Source: Saksenaea vasiformis B4078
Taxonomy: Eukaryota; Mucoromycota; Mucoromycetes; Mucorales; Saksenaeaceae
Direction: 5' to 3'
NCBI GenBank assembly: GCA_000697055.1
Contig: JNDT01001351.1
Span: 17,836 to 81,835 of the forward strand
DNA length: 64,000 nucleotides
Positions 11,545-22,833 of the stretch are shown piece after piece. Under the pieces are notes generated by a model that saw nothing but the letters and a program-made list of their open reading frames with translations, made no database searches and had not been told where the DNA came from. The first letter of the stretch is position 1; each line of letters begins with the position of its first letter. A program made the position numbers and the translations under genes.

Positions 11545-13957
11545 GACACGAGAAGAAGGTTGACGATGGTTACGCTCGGTTTTTGATCAAGAGGGCCAGT
11601 CGGGATATTTTGCCGTCTGATAACTGCATATCTTTATCCTGCAAAATGCCGGTAATCTCTGCGTCATGAACACGTTGAGCATCAGGCGCGCACGGAGCAA
11701 CCAGACCAAATTGAGTACATACACAACGCATCACTCGTAATTTTCGAGGACGTCTAATGACGCGAAGCATACTGTTTGCGAGAGTAAATTTCCGCACTGT
11801 ATCATCTGATACCAATGCATCCATTCCTTTGCTATACGCGTCGATATAGCGTATGTAATCTTTCACAGTATGCTATGTTCGCTTTCCTGGCGAGGATGCG
11901 AACCGGAGGCCCCTTTGGACGTATACTTGCAATTGTGTTGTACGTTTGGCTAGGCATCTACGCACACTGTTTCGATCCACTTATATTCACCGTGGGAATT
12001 TTGGATACAAGCCCAACCAAGCATATGTGGTCAAGGAACGATTCTTGCAAGGCTGATTGTTGGTAGCCGAAATCCGGTTGCAAAGCGAGACAATGCTGAG
12101 CACAGCACTCAGGATACTCGAAGCCATCATGTTCACAAGGCAACCACCCTTCTTGCCTTCTCTTCCCGGGCTTCCATCTACATTGTGCAACAGGTCTCTT
12201 TCCTCCATGGTACGACCTTGCACTAAAGTTCTTCCCACTGTTTTACGCGACCATCCTTTCTTGTTGTCTTGTCTTGTTTCCTAGAATGTCCAGACGTGGT
12301 AAAATTCGGTACCACGGTGCCGATGCCTATCTTTCTGCCGATTGTCGTGCGCTATGCAAGCAAAGCATCACCGAGGTAAGCAGTGTGTGGCATGTTGATT
12401 GATAAAAGATAAGCAATCCCGTGCAAAATGCCTTGAATTTTGGAATGACTTGTCCAAGTTGCGTCACGAGATAGTTAGAGGCCCAATAATAACCCACGCC
12501 GCGTGATTCAGTGTAGAGACACTGTCAAGACGTCTGGCCTCTATGAGGCACAGTCTGATGGTAAGCGCGCTGGGACTCTCCGGCTATTATGGAAAGACAG
12601 GCTCCTTGGAAACGCGCTTTGTCGCGATCATCTTTTTCTACCGTTTGTGCAGTTCCGGTTTTATTATCGTTTCAATTGTCATCACCTGTCTAATCTTCCA
12701 TGCACGTTAGTTTAGACGTCATAGATCTCGGGCAAAAGACGCATGTGTGAAGTAGATAAGATCATCGGCAGCAAAGATGATGTGATTCGAGGATTGGCTG
12801 CATATAAAGGAACACATACAGTTCCGGACGTCACGCTTCGGGAAAGTTGGAATGGCTTCCTCTTCAACCCGTATCCCTATCACCGGCATAAAAAAAACTT
12901 TCCTCAGAACTTGCCATCGTGACGCATAACTTTATACTAAGTTCACTAGAGTTCATTTAGCGTGATTGACAAACCGACTGCATTGTTTCTCATTCTGCAA
13001 CGCCCTGTCATCGAACCATACATTGTCGCGACCGTCATTTGCATAGAAAACGGATCATCGATACTGTCTTCTTGATGTCTGTCACAATAGCTGGTTTGAC
13101 TACGGATTTCCATGGAATTCGACCATAAATTCTTTGCCTCGCGTCATCTTTTCAGTCCAGGCTCGTCGATACATTACGTTGTCATCTCGCTCGTGTCCAT
13201 CGCAGTAAATTAAGTTGCCATGTCAACATTTTATACTAGTTACTCTTTTTGCAGATCTCCCACGAAGTTCGTTAGTGATAGCATGGTTACTTCCTAGTAA
13301 AAAAAAAAAAAATTGGGTCTGCATGTTCACGCCTCTTCACAAGCTTTAATTTTACTTGACAACTTTAAATGAAAAGACATATCGTGTCGTGATGGAAACT
13401 GAACCCACTCGTAATTCACGGTCTTGGAAACAGCTGAAAACTGCAAAATAGGGCGAGGGATGAAGTAAACGAGAAAGTTACTGTGATTCCACCTATGGAT
13501 CTCGTACAGCAGGTCATTGTTACACAGGAAAACAGAAGAATCAGCGCCGGAACTGGGAGAAGATCTCCATCAGGACAAGTTTTGATAGTCAATCTTAGTC
13601 TTTGACTACATTGTACTTTTGCGAAGAATAAATATTGGCATACTAATGAATAGTGTTCTTTAATATGTACATGTTATACTCTAGAGAAAAATCTGCTTGT
13701 GACTTCTCAAAAACACATCAAATATTGGGCGTTCGAAAAAGTTCCTGGACAAAAAAGCGGGGATTGACAGAATCGGGAGTTGAACTAAAGGTGACCGCGT
13801 ATACAAGTAGGCCCCCCCGTATCTCACTATTCCCTTATTACTTTCCAATGAAACCGATCGCTTCTCGTAGCTTAATCTCTCATCTACCGGCATCTCTTCC
13901 CTAATTTCTTTTCTTTTTTGCCTTTTTCTTTTTTTTTTCCCCTCCTAGTAGCAACAG
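9933..13957. other. Gene-poor island, no intact gene
   Basis: Four kilobases without a supportable gene. Up to about 11.1 kb it is AT-rich with poly-A runs and looks non-coding. From about 11.2 to 13.3 kb there are protein-like short frames on both strands; one plus-strand stretch near 12.55-12.72 kb reads as a hydrophobic segment with LETRFVAIIFFYRLCSSGF. None can be joined into a protein. It may be the upstream half of the broken Tnp2-like transposon that begins to be recognisable at 13958. Confidence 0.45.
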
Positions 13958-15850
13958 ATGGATATTCGCCTCAAAATGCCACCAAATTCGCAATCGCTGG
14001 TGCATGTACAGCTGCTTAATTTTCCACCAGAGAAAAGGTATGAAGCTAGCTATAACCAATTGTACACGCCTAAATACTAACTGCTGCTCGAACATCAGGG
14101 CCCGCCTTGAAAACCTGTTTCAGATGTGCGTAATACCCGGTCCAAGACAGCCGTACGACGTTATTACATACCTCGAACCTCTGCTCCAAGAACTAAAGAT
14201 ATTAGAGAGCGCCGGCATGATAGTGAAGATACCCGGAGAAGAAACGCCGTACTGTGCGAAGGTCCATGTGCTTTTTGTGTATGGTGATATACCAGCAATC
14301 GCAAAGCTGTGTGGTCACAATGGCCACAAATCGCGGTACGGATGCTGACTATGTGTCAGTAGAGGGGCAGAACCCTCTTGGACATGGGATGTACCATGTG
14401 CCGGCGTCACATCTAGCGCCTACCAGAACTGCACAGGATTTTGCCAACAGCAATCCTCAGCATGGCATTGACAAGCAATCAGCATTTGCCACTCTGAAGA
14501 CCTTCACAGGGCCCGAGTTCTTTACTTATGACGAGATGCATGGCATTTGCCATGGCATCGATCATCAAATCTGGCGTGTGGTATTGGGAGGATACCCGTA
14601 TGACGACGAGGCACCAACACCCTTTGGGCTCGATAACATCACTTGCAGAGAGATTGGGGCGGCAATTTTAAATTCGAAGTCGCTGGTTCCGAGTACGTTT
14701 GATGGCGCTTGGCGGGACATAAACCGACGTGCTGGAGTGTTACGGACTGTTGACTGGCAGGATTTCCTCTTATATGCCATGCCCACGCTCGTGGTGAATG
14801 GGATCCGAGATATTGAAGCAAAAGCGGCATTTATAGCACTCGTGAATGCTGTCACCAAGCTTCTCCAATAGGGGACTACACGACGATGATCTTCAGTACA
14901 TCGAAATTCGCATCAACAAATGACACAACTAACTTGCTCGGCCTACATACACGCAAGTGAATTTCCATGCAGATATTCACGGTTAATCAGCACCTGCTTC
15001 GGCGCGCGACTGCAGTAATTCGTTAAGTACGGTCCTTTGCGTTATTGCAGTTCCCGCACAATAGAACGCGCCATCGGTGAGATCAAGCACCGCATCAGCG
15101 CCACGTTCGAGGTGGGTTGATGTCTAATCAACAGTTGCTCCTCGGCAATCGTCCCTCGACATCTTCCTCCTACTCGATCCACCGCCGATGCCGGTTGCGT
15201 ATCAACGCTAGGGCTACAAATATGATTGCCCAGTTAAGCACGTAAGCGATAGATCCGTAGACAAGTAAGTTGCATCCTATAAAGCTTTCCAAATGTTAAC
15301 ATGTAAAAAAGGTTCGCAGTTCATAGCGCAAACGCAGAAGCTCGTGAAGCAGAAGCTGTAGCTGTTGAAGACGATACAGGGAAACCACGTAGGCATCGAA
15401 GTATGGGGTCCCTTCCGCATGGCTTTCGTCAACCCAATTCCATCGTCTCCCAGTGTTATTATCAAAGCACTGAAGATTCCGGTTAGCCAGTTGAATGACG
15501 ATGTCCAACTTGGCAACAGGCTCTTTCTCGATGGTACAGTTCTGGAATCGTCTGCAATGAAGGCCAGGAGCACGACGCCGCCTACTGTGTCAAGCTAAGC
15601 ATTACGGTTCATGATATTTCCGGGGCAGACAAAGTGCCCGGCTACAAGAGCGTGATTACTTTGGTGAAGTCATTACAGTTATCTGTCCCATACGTAGGGC
15701 GGCGAATCCTCCGGGTGGTTGGCATTGAATGGCTGATTGGTCCAGCTTGAGGTCGAAAGGATCGTTGTATTATATATATATCCCGGGCTGCAACCATGAG
15801 CGTCGTAACATGAAGTTGGGTGGCAGCGCTCGTTTTCTCCGAGTGCTCCA
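13958..15850 (+). mobile_element. Degenerate Tnp2/Plavaka-type DNA transposon (transposase remnant)
   Basis: Remnant of a transposase related to Tnp2 (CACTA/Plavaka-like DDE transposases of fungi). Exon 13958..14037 reads QLLNFPPEKR. A 61-nt intron with a perfect TACTAAC branch site at 14075-14081 joins it to 14099 onward, giving the hallmark VIPGPRQPYDVITYLEPLL and then GDIPAIAKLCGHNGHKSRYGC. A TGA at 14346-14348 and a frame change follow. The next frame (about 14347-14871) carries FATLKTFTGPEFFTYDEMHG, HGIDHQIW and TVDWQDFLLYAMPTLV, all typical of this family. Further fragments, with stops, continue the alignment order: VNQHLLRRATAVIR near 14985, and near 15565 a stretch like AA-YCVKLSITVHDI. 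Inactive. Terminal inverted repeats were not found by eye. Confidence 0.8.
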
Positions 15851-17390
15851 TTAGTTCTAGTAGCTAATAAAATATGGCATGCTAGTCTATATGCTGTATC
15901 AGTTGATGGAGGTGAAGAGAACGCTAGAAACGCTGTTCTTTCCAAGATTTGAGGGTTTATAGGATTCACGGAGCCGTGGTCACTTGTATCTTTACAGTCC
16001 AGCACTTCCTTTTTGCAGAGCCAATTTCATCTGGCTGTAAAGAAGATCCAGAATGGAGCTTGTTGCTCCGCTAGGCGGGCAGTGAGGAAACTGGGGATCA
16101 CCAGATTGTACAGTGCCTATTGGAATTTGGTGTACTATTAAGCTCCCAATTCGCTGCGCTGTAGCATTATCACTCGATCTGCGGATCCCGAAGGCATCCG
16201 CAAGTCGTGCTCAGCACATCAACGAAACTACATCCACTCGCAAATTTACAGGAAACGAGAAAGAACGAAGAAAGTATGCTGCCATCTCTTCGTAATGGAT
16301 TCGCATAATGAAGCTCTACATATCTAGGGCTATGTCCAGACCTATAGCGGTAGAAAGCGAAATGAAAGAGTATTCTTTCAAAGAGGCAGCTATTCTAGAG
16401 GAGGGTGAAAAGGACACTGGAGATAACTGACATTTTTGTAAAGGTGTACCATTAACATTGATGCTTTGCATATTAGAAGGGTCCTTAGAAACGCTCTTTG
16501 GGAATCTATCATAGTCCTGGATTTCGTCATGAGCAGCAGATGGGAAGATCTGTTAAAAAATCGTTTTGACGCGAAATTAAGCTCAAACTCCTGGATATAA
16601 AAGAAATGTCTCTAATCCCTTTTCGTCTCATCTCCACTTCTCTACTCTTGCTTCTCCCGCCGGAAAGAAACAAGTCTATCTATATTCATAGTAAAGTATC
16701 TTCAACCTCGTCTGCGTTCTATCTCACACAGGTCTCTATCCCATCTCAAGTTCCAAACTAGGCGTCCAAACGAAGATCACGTACATTTTAATGAGCCTCT
16801 GTATCCCTGCTGCCTTTCAATTATTTACTGTCCTTACTCAACGGCATGCCATCTTGCAAGGATTACCGCCCTCCAATTCTGTGGCTCTGGATGCCCTCGT
16901 GTGGATTCCATATCGATGTCTGCAGCTGCCACAAAACGACGCCAATTTTAGATAACAACACACCATGTTCCAAATTCGCGCAGTGTTCCTCGGGTTAAGC
17001 TATATTTCGTCGTCTGCCATATAACTCACACACGTATCTCATTTGCCGGAACCACAGTAATATCAAAAGAGAAATATTCTACTCTCCTGAAATCAATATG
17101 CGAACTTTTTCGCGGGGTGCTTGTTATGTCACGCAGCCGTATCAGATGCTAAATAAAATAGATGGCTGTGACCCATCGTTTGAAATGCACGACCCAAATC
17201 GTTTAGAGTATCTACTTTCCCAATCTCTTTATGCGTTGAGATCGGAGAGAGAGAGAGCAATGGTTTGGCAATGCATTTTCAACGCTGGGAATTGCGCACG
17301 TGAGCGTCGGGCTTTAAAGATCGCTATGCCCCAGACGCCCAAAAAACAATGGTCGTGGAGAATACACAATAATCAGCTTCTTTTCTCACT
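15851..17390. other. Intergenic region upstream of peroxiredoxin
   Basis: No supportable gene over 1.5 kb. Short ORFs near 16.1 and 17.1 kb show no family resemblance. The right half contains the peroxiredoxin promoter; a TATA-like run lies near 16597. Confidence 0.5.
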
Positions 17391-18513
17391 ATGTTTGCTC
17401 TTCGTCGTGCTGCTAGTCTTGTTCCCCGTGCCACTCGCTTTGCAGCGGCCGCACGTCCAGTTGCCGTGACCCCACGCGTTGTTGCTCCCAGCATCGCTAC
17501 TGCACTGGCGAACCGCAACGCAAACTTCTCGCGTTCCCTCAACACCGCCGCTGACCAGCAACAGACTGCCACTGTGCAAAGTAATAAGGATAGCAATACG
17601 CCGCTATAGCATGACTTAATATAACCGTCTGTAGAGTCTGCTCCCCACTGGACCGCACAGGCTCTTGTGAATGGTGAATTCACCGATGTGTCTTTGACGG
17701 ATTACAAGGGCAAATTCTTAGTCATGGTACAATAACTCAAAAAGAGAAAACACCCATGACTTACAATGTAACTCTGTCTCTCTCCGTAGCTCTTTTACCC
17801 TGCCGATTTCACCTTTGTCTGTCCCACCGAGATTCTTGCCTTCTCTGACCGTATCGAAGAATTCCGCAAGCTCGGTGCCGAAGTGGTTGGCATCAGCGTG
17901 GAGTAAGTTGCTTGTTCTCTTGAACCAGATGGAAAACTGATAATCTATTCATAGCACCGTTCACTCTCATTTGGGTAGGCATAGGCATTGCATTGCATAA
18001 TAATTCCTTATACTCTTTCTAGCCTGGACAAATGTGCCCAGAAAGCAGGGCGGTCTTGGTCAAGTCAACATCCCTCTTGGTAAGTAATTGTTTCTTACTT
18101 GCAGTCGTCTTATCAATCCTTTTAGTCTCTGATATCAAGAAGGAAATTGCCACCCGGTACAATGGTAAGAGAAACGCGTGTGGGTGTGTTCCGACTAAAA
18201 CGTGCCGTAGTCTTGATTCCCGATGCTGGTTTGGCCCTGCGTGGTTTGTTCGTCATTGACCCTGTTGGCGTTCTGCGTATTGCTCATATTCATGATTTGC
18301 CCATCGGTCGCTCTGTCGATGAAACATTGAGAGTGATTGAGGCTATCAAGTTCACCGATGAACATGGCGAGGTAAGAACGATTGCACGAAACCCTCCAAG
18401 ATGACTGAGAATGAAATATCCAGGTGTGTCCTGCCAACTGGCAACGCGGTGGCAAGACCATCAAGCCCAATCCCAAAGATTCCAAGGAATATTTTGATGC
18501 TGTCAACAAATAA
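17391..18513 (+). CDS. Typical 2-Cys peroxiredoxin, mitochondrial type
   Basis: Thiol peroxidase that reduces H2O2 and alkyl hydroperoxides with thioredoxin. Eight exons: 17391..17580, 17635..17726, 17790..17902, 17955..17974, 18023..18079, 18126..18164, 18211..18371 and 18424..18513 (253 residues). The first 63 residues are Arg/Ala/Ser-rich with no acidic residues until late, as in a mitochondrial presequence. The peroxidatic Cys is C105 in DFTFVCPTE; the resolving Cys is C226 in VCPANW. The GGLG motif ([12 protein letters not shown]) and a C-terminal YF (KEYF) are both present, the combination found in hyperoxidation-sensitive eukaryotic peroxiredoxins. Exon 4 is only 20 nt. All junctions are GT/AG and in phase. 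Mitochondrial location is inferred from the leader. Confidence 0.95.
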
Positions 18514-19060
18514 ATAATACGTATTTGACAGACAAAAGAGAGGATGAAATGATTGGTGTATCTCGGGCATCAAGGTGACAATATTGCCCTTTGGTTTCTC
18601 TTTGAACACGAAAAGGATGATCGTGTGAACGATATTCTTCTGTTAAGAGTCTTCACTATAGGGAACGCAGTATTGCCTTTGCTGCTCCTTCTGTAGCAAT
18701 AGTTTATCTGTGTAGAGCTTGCTAAATCTCCTCGTGTTCCTGGAGAAATTGCTCGTCTCAGGAATTGGATGCATTATCTTGACTGTAGTCGTTTCATCAC
18801 TCGATGGATTGGAAAAGTACTCTACACAAAAATATAATTTATGTGCTACTTCTCAAAATGAAACATTATGACAATTGACATTAAAAGTCATGACAGCTGG
18901 TCAAGTAATTCTCATGGTGGAATCTAATTTCTATGATCTTCAAACGTACAGTATTCTTGGAGGAAAGCTATTCAGATGATGACAGGAGATACGGTAGACA
19001 ATCACCAGCATGTCAGCGGTGACTGATTTATGGGATCCATATCTCATCCTAGGGAAGACG

Positions 19061-19115
19061 CACTTCTATGCTACCCTATACGAATTAAGCGTCCATCTAA
19101 ATCCAGGTTTGCGCT
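19061..19115 (+). repeat. Dispersed repeat family 1, copy a
   Basis: Diverged copy of a short repeat whose core reads about TATGCTRCYCGAATAAATT followed by GCGTCCAT. Related copies are at 20045, 25000, 31980, 33320, 37845 (minus) and 53330. The similarity was judged by eye. Confidence 0.5.
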
Positions 19116-19384
19116 AAGGAAGGAATTAAATATGCAGTTATCAGCACATAAATTGGCAACAAAATGATGCTATACCTAGATCAGCTTGGTTCCCAGACGG
19201 ACACAAAGTTAATTCGACCAGCATAAAGATTCATTCACGGTTAGTCAATTGACGATACTTGATGTCAATTCACTCTTCCCCGAAGGGCATACCGCGCAAC
19301 GGCGGAAGCCTGCTCCGCATCTGACACGATAGGAGAGGCGAGGAAGATTATACTAACAAGGCTGCCAGTTTGTTTCTTAACGCC

Positions 19385-19860
19385 GTGCAGAGGACTTGAA
19401 GCAGTACAGAGTCCAGTGGGATCGTATCGTGGAACTTGAGCGAGGCTGCGTAGGACAACGCTTACTTAGCTGATAATGAACAAGGAGATACACCACCGCC
19501 AGATCAGTTCGATGCAGACATCGTGTAGGCTAAACAGCAGAAAAAAGAGATGAATGATTCCGTATATGTGACGAAGAACTGATGTTCTTACCGGGATACT
19601 TTTAAAGAAAACAAAGCCAAAGAAATAAAATATGATTCATGCGTGTCTTTAGATACGGATCATTCTGGATAAAACCTCTCCTTTTCTCGAAACGCTTTTA
19701 CTCCATTGGACAGGATTTTGAGAGGTCATAACTGAAGTACCTCAATGCAAAAACGATGTCCTCGTTTCAACAGAACATATTCCTCACCTCGTGACATTTT
19801 TAATGATGCCGATAAAATACTGGGAGACCACCGCTGAAGTACCCTAATGCAAAGGCCGGT
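19385..19860 (+). repeat. Two-block dispersed element, copy A
   Basis: The first block (19385-19560) begins with GCAGAGGACTTGAAGC and aligns with the reverse complement of 53190-52950. The second block (19650-19860) translates to stretches like LKYLNAK and aligns with the reverse complement of 52703-52521. The two blocks are in the same order in both copies, so they belong to one element. The LKYLNAK-like piece occurs a second time at about 19830. All frames are interrupted here. Confidence 0.6.
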
Positions 19861-20044
19861 TCATCTAGGTGCAAACTATTTTTCGCATTAAAATAAAATA
19901 AACTGCTTCCATGCATAAAGGCTCGTCAGTTCCAATTGCAAAGTGATTCCACCTGAAGGTGTGTTGATATCTAATTGACGTAAATGTCTGTTCAGGATCC
20001 AACATTTTCTGACTTATCATATCTGATCTCACTCCTACTGTTTA

Positions 20045-20110
20045 TTGAAATACATTTTACTCCACTCTAAAATGAATTTTGCGTCCATAAGGAGTACATC
20101 TTTGATTTAG
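20045..20110 (+). repeat. Dispersed repeat family 1, copy b
   Basis: Diverged copy sharing the TTTTACTCCACTC-like start and the GCGTCCATAAGG-like core with the other members of the family. Confidence 0.45.
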
Positions 20111-20444
20111 AAATAAAGATACTTGCTTCTCTGCGCGAAGATCCATTGCTCCTCACCGCAGCATCGCGGTAGTGTCAACACAAAGTAGTTTTTAGATTAG
20201 GCACCAAAAATTAGGTATATCCCATTTGCACCGTACGTTATATTATTGTTTGCCATTTTAACATCGGATTTTAGCTTCAGCTTAGTATAAACCTTATGGA
20301 ATTTAAGCGGAGCAACTCCGAGTTTCCAGAGTGATAAATGGACGACAGGCGCTGCAGCATATCTTTCTTTACTTTCGATGAGTTCTTGCAACATAAATGA
20401 GAAGCTATCAGCGAGTGTAACAGAAAAAAGTCACTTATTTTTAC

Positions 20445-22178
20445 GTGCGGTCGTCTGAGACTATCAACAGGGTAGTTGTTTGTTGGCACATCAAGACAAT
20501 TTGCGCAGAGACCGGCAAGTCGTCAATCAGAGCACAACAGCCGCCAATCAAGGAAGCGAACGTTCAAAACCAACATAAAGAAGACCTGTCCGGTGACAAG
20601 GATGCTGACGATAATGGCGATATTGACCATATTAGCAAAAAGCAAAAAGTAGATGATCAAAAAAGTGAAGATATGCGTGATGGGCGTGAGGATGCACAGA
20701 ATCATGAAAGAAGGGTGAACAAAGACGAACAAAAAGATACTAGTCTCTACGAAGGTTCAATTGAATGGAACGACGGATGGAAGCAGTTCAAGCTTGGCGA
20801 GAAATACTACCAGGGGTTAGATACGGATAAAGACTATGTCAAAGCAATGGGTTGTTACAGAAAGGCAGCCGAGCGAGGAAATAGTGAAGCACAGACTAGA
20901 CTTGGAGATATGCACAGATGTGGACGAAGTGTGGATCGAGACAAAAAGAAAGCAGTCCAATGGTACAAAAAGGCAGCGGATCAAGGAAATGCTGATGCGC
21001 AGACCAAACTTGGGCATATGTACCGATATGGACGAGGTGTAGATCGAGACTGCAAGAAAGTAGTTGAATGCTATGGAAAAGCAGCAGACCAGAGATATGG
21101 AATTGGGCAATATAGTCTTGCAGAAATGTATTCATATGGGGCGGGTGTGGAGATGGACAAGAAAAAAGCGGACAATTTGCACTGCAAGGCGTATGAATGG
21201 TGCAAAAGTGCAGCTGATCAAGGAAATGAAGATGCGCAACTAACACTTGGAACTATGTACGATCGGAGACGTGGAGCCAAGAGAGACTCCGATAAGGCTA
21301 TTGAATGGTATCAAAAAGCGGCGGAACAGGGAAATGAAGATGCACAGATTAAACTAGCAAATGTTTGCAAACATGAAGACGTCGACAAAGCAATTGAATG
21401 CCTCCAAAGCTTGGCGGAACGGCAAAATGAAGATGCGCAATTTGAACTTGGAGATATTTACAGATCTAAAGAGCACGACATCGATAAAGCAATTGAATGG
21501 TACCAAAAAGCAGCAGATCAAGGAAATGCAGATGCGCAATTCCAACTTGGAGAGGTTTATAAAGATGTAAAGAGTGACACAGACAAGGCGATTGAGAGGT
21601 ACCGAAAAGCAGGGGATCAAGGACATACAGTGGCGCCACTAAAAGTTGGAACTGTTTACGAAGATAAAAAGAAAGACATGAATAAAGCAATGAAATGGTA
21701 TCAAAAAATAGCGAATCTAGGAAATGATGGTGTGCAAGGGCGACTTGGACATTTTTACTATTATGAAAAAAAAGACATTGAAAAAGCAATTGAGTGGTAT
21801 CAAAAAGCGGCAGATCGAGGAAATTATGCTGCGTAATACCGGCTTAAAGGTATCTACATCGCTGAAACGAAAGATATCGACAAAGCCATTGAATTGTACC
21901 AGAAAAGTGCGGATAGAGGAATTGTACATGCCCAAGTCAAAGTTGGAGATATCTACAGAGATGAAAAGAAGGACATTGACAAAGCAATCGAATCTTACGA
22001 GAAAGCAGCAGATCAAGGAAGTCGGAGTGCACAACCCAGACTTGGATATATTTACAGACATGAAAAGAGTGACATCGACAAAGCAATTAAATGGTACCAA
22101 AAGACGGCGGATGTTGGAGATGGGAAGGCGAAAGCGAGCCTTCGTGATTTGAAGAGAGAAAGATGGGTAATTGATTAA
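20445..22178 (+). pseudogene. Sel1-repeat protein, copy 1, probably a pseudogene
   Basis: Open frame coding for about a dozen Sel1-like repeats (units such as DKAIEWYQKAADQGN-DAQ--LG-IY), preceded by a charged, low-complexity N terminus. A TAA at 21834-21836 interrupts it exactly where copy 2 has a Gln (YAA*YRL against YAQYQL), so one C-to-T change explains the break. The frame then continues open to a stop at 22176-22178 through three more repeats. The ATG used by copy 2 is absent here at the aligned position; the first in-frame ATG is at 20673. Both defects suggest loss of function, although a shorter protein from 20673 to 21836 cannot be excluded. Sel1 repeats are helical adaptor modules. 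Confidence 0.75.
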
Positions 22179-22833
22179 AATAATTGTTATGTCTTTTTGC
22201 CAGCTTTTATTCTCCTTAGCCTCTGTGTAAGCTGAGAAAACAAATACACTTCCCTTAGCCTCTACTGAACATTTGTCTATATGCTTCGAATAGAAAGTGT
22301 GTGATTCGCTGTCATGTGCCCATCACTGGTTCACCCTTCAATATGTATATACTTTGCATATGTGATAGTCCTCGTACTTCCACTCAGATTGAAGGCACCC
22401 AACCAAAGTTGAGTTCGCGCAAACCAACGCTTGCTAAGCACGTCAAAAATATATGGTAAAACGCGAATGAAGCGGATGAATGCGGTAACGTCACTGATCG
22501 AAGTAATATTTGAGCATTAGAAACCAGCTGTACTCCATTTGCATTGTATCAAATATTTTGTTTGCCGTTTTAACGTTGGCTTAGCATAAACCTTATGGAT
22601 GTTTAAGCGGAGCGCTTCCGAGCGTCCAGATAGATAAATGGAGGACAGACCTACAATACATCTTGTCTTTATTTTCGATGAGTTCTTTCAACCAAAATGA
22701 AAAACTGTCAGTGAGTGTCACAAGAACAAGTTACTTCTTTTTACGTCCGGTTATCTGATATTATCAATAGGTCAGTCGACCGTCAGCATATGGAGGTAAT
22801 CTGCACAGAGACCAGCAAGACATCAGTCTGACC
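22179..22833. other. Spacer between Sel1 copies, promoter of copy 2
   Basis: The left part is the 3' flank of copy 1. The right part, from about 22530, is the duplicated upstream region of copy 2. No other gene is seen. Confidence 0.6.

Larger units (their letters stand above)
18514..20209. other. Intergenic region filled with eroded repeats
   Basis: No intact gene. From about 19.06 kb the stretch consists of fragments that recur elsewhere in the window: a block at 19385-19560 matching 52848-53224 on the other strand, a block at 19650-19860 matching 52521-52703 on the other strand, and two pieces (19061-19115, 20045-20110) of a short dispersed repeat. Confidence 0.6.

Noticed and set aside
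13740..13830. Possible tRNA-like segment
   Set aside because: A stretch resembling a T-arm sequence is present, but no cloverleaf with acceptor and anticodon arms could be drawn.
14565..14858. Minus-strand ORF opposite the transposase
   Set aside because: The plus strand carries the conserved Tnp2-like motifs; the minus frame has none.
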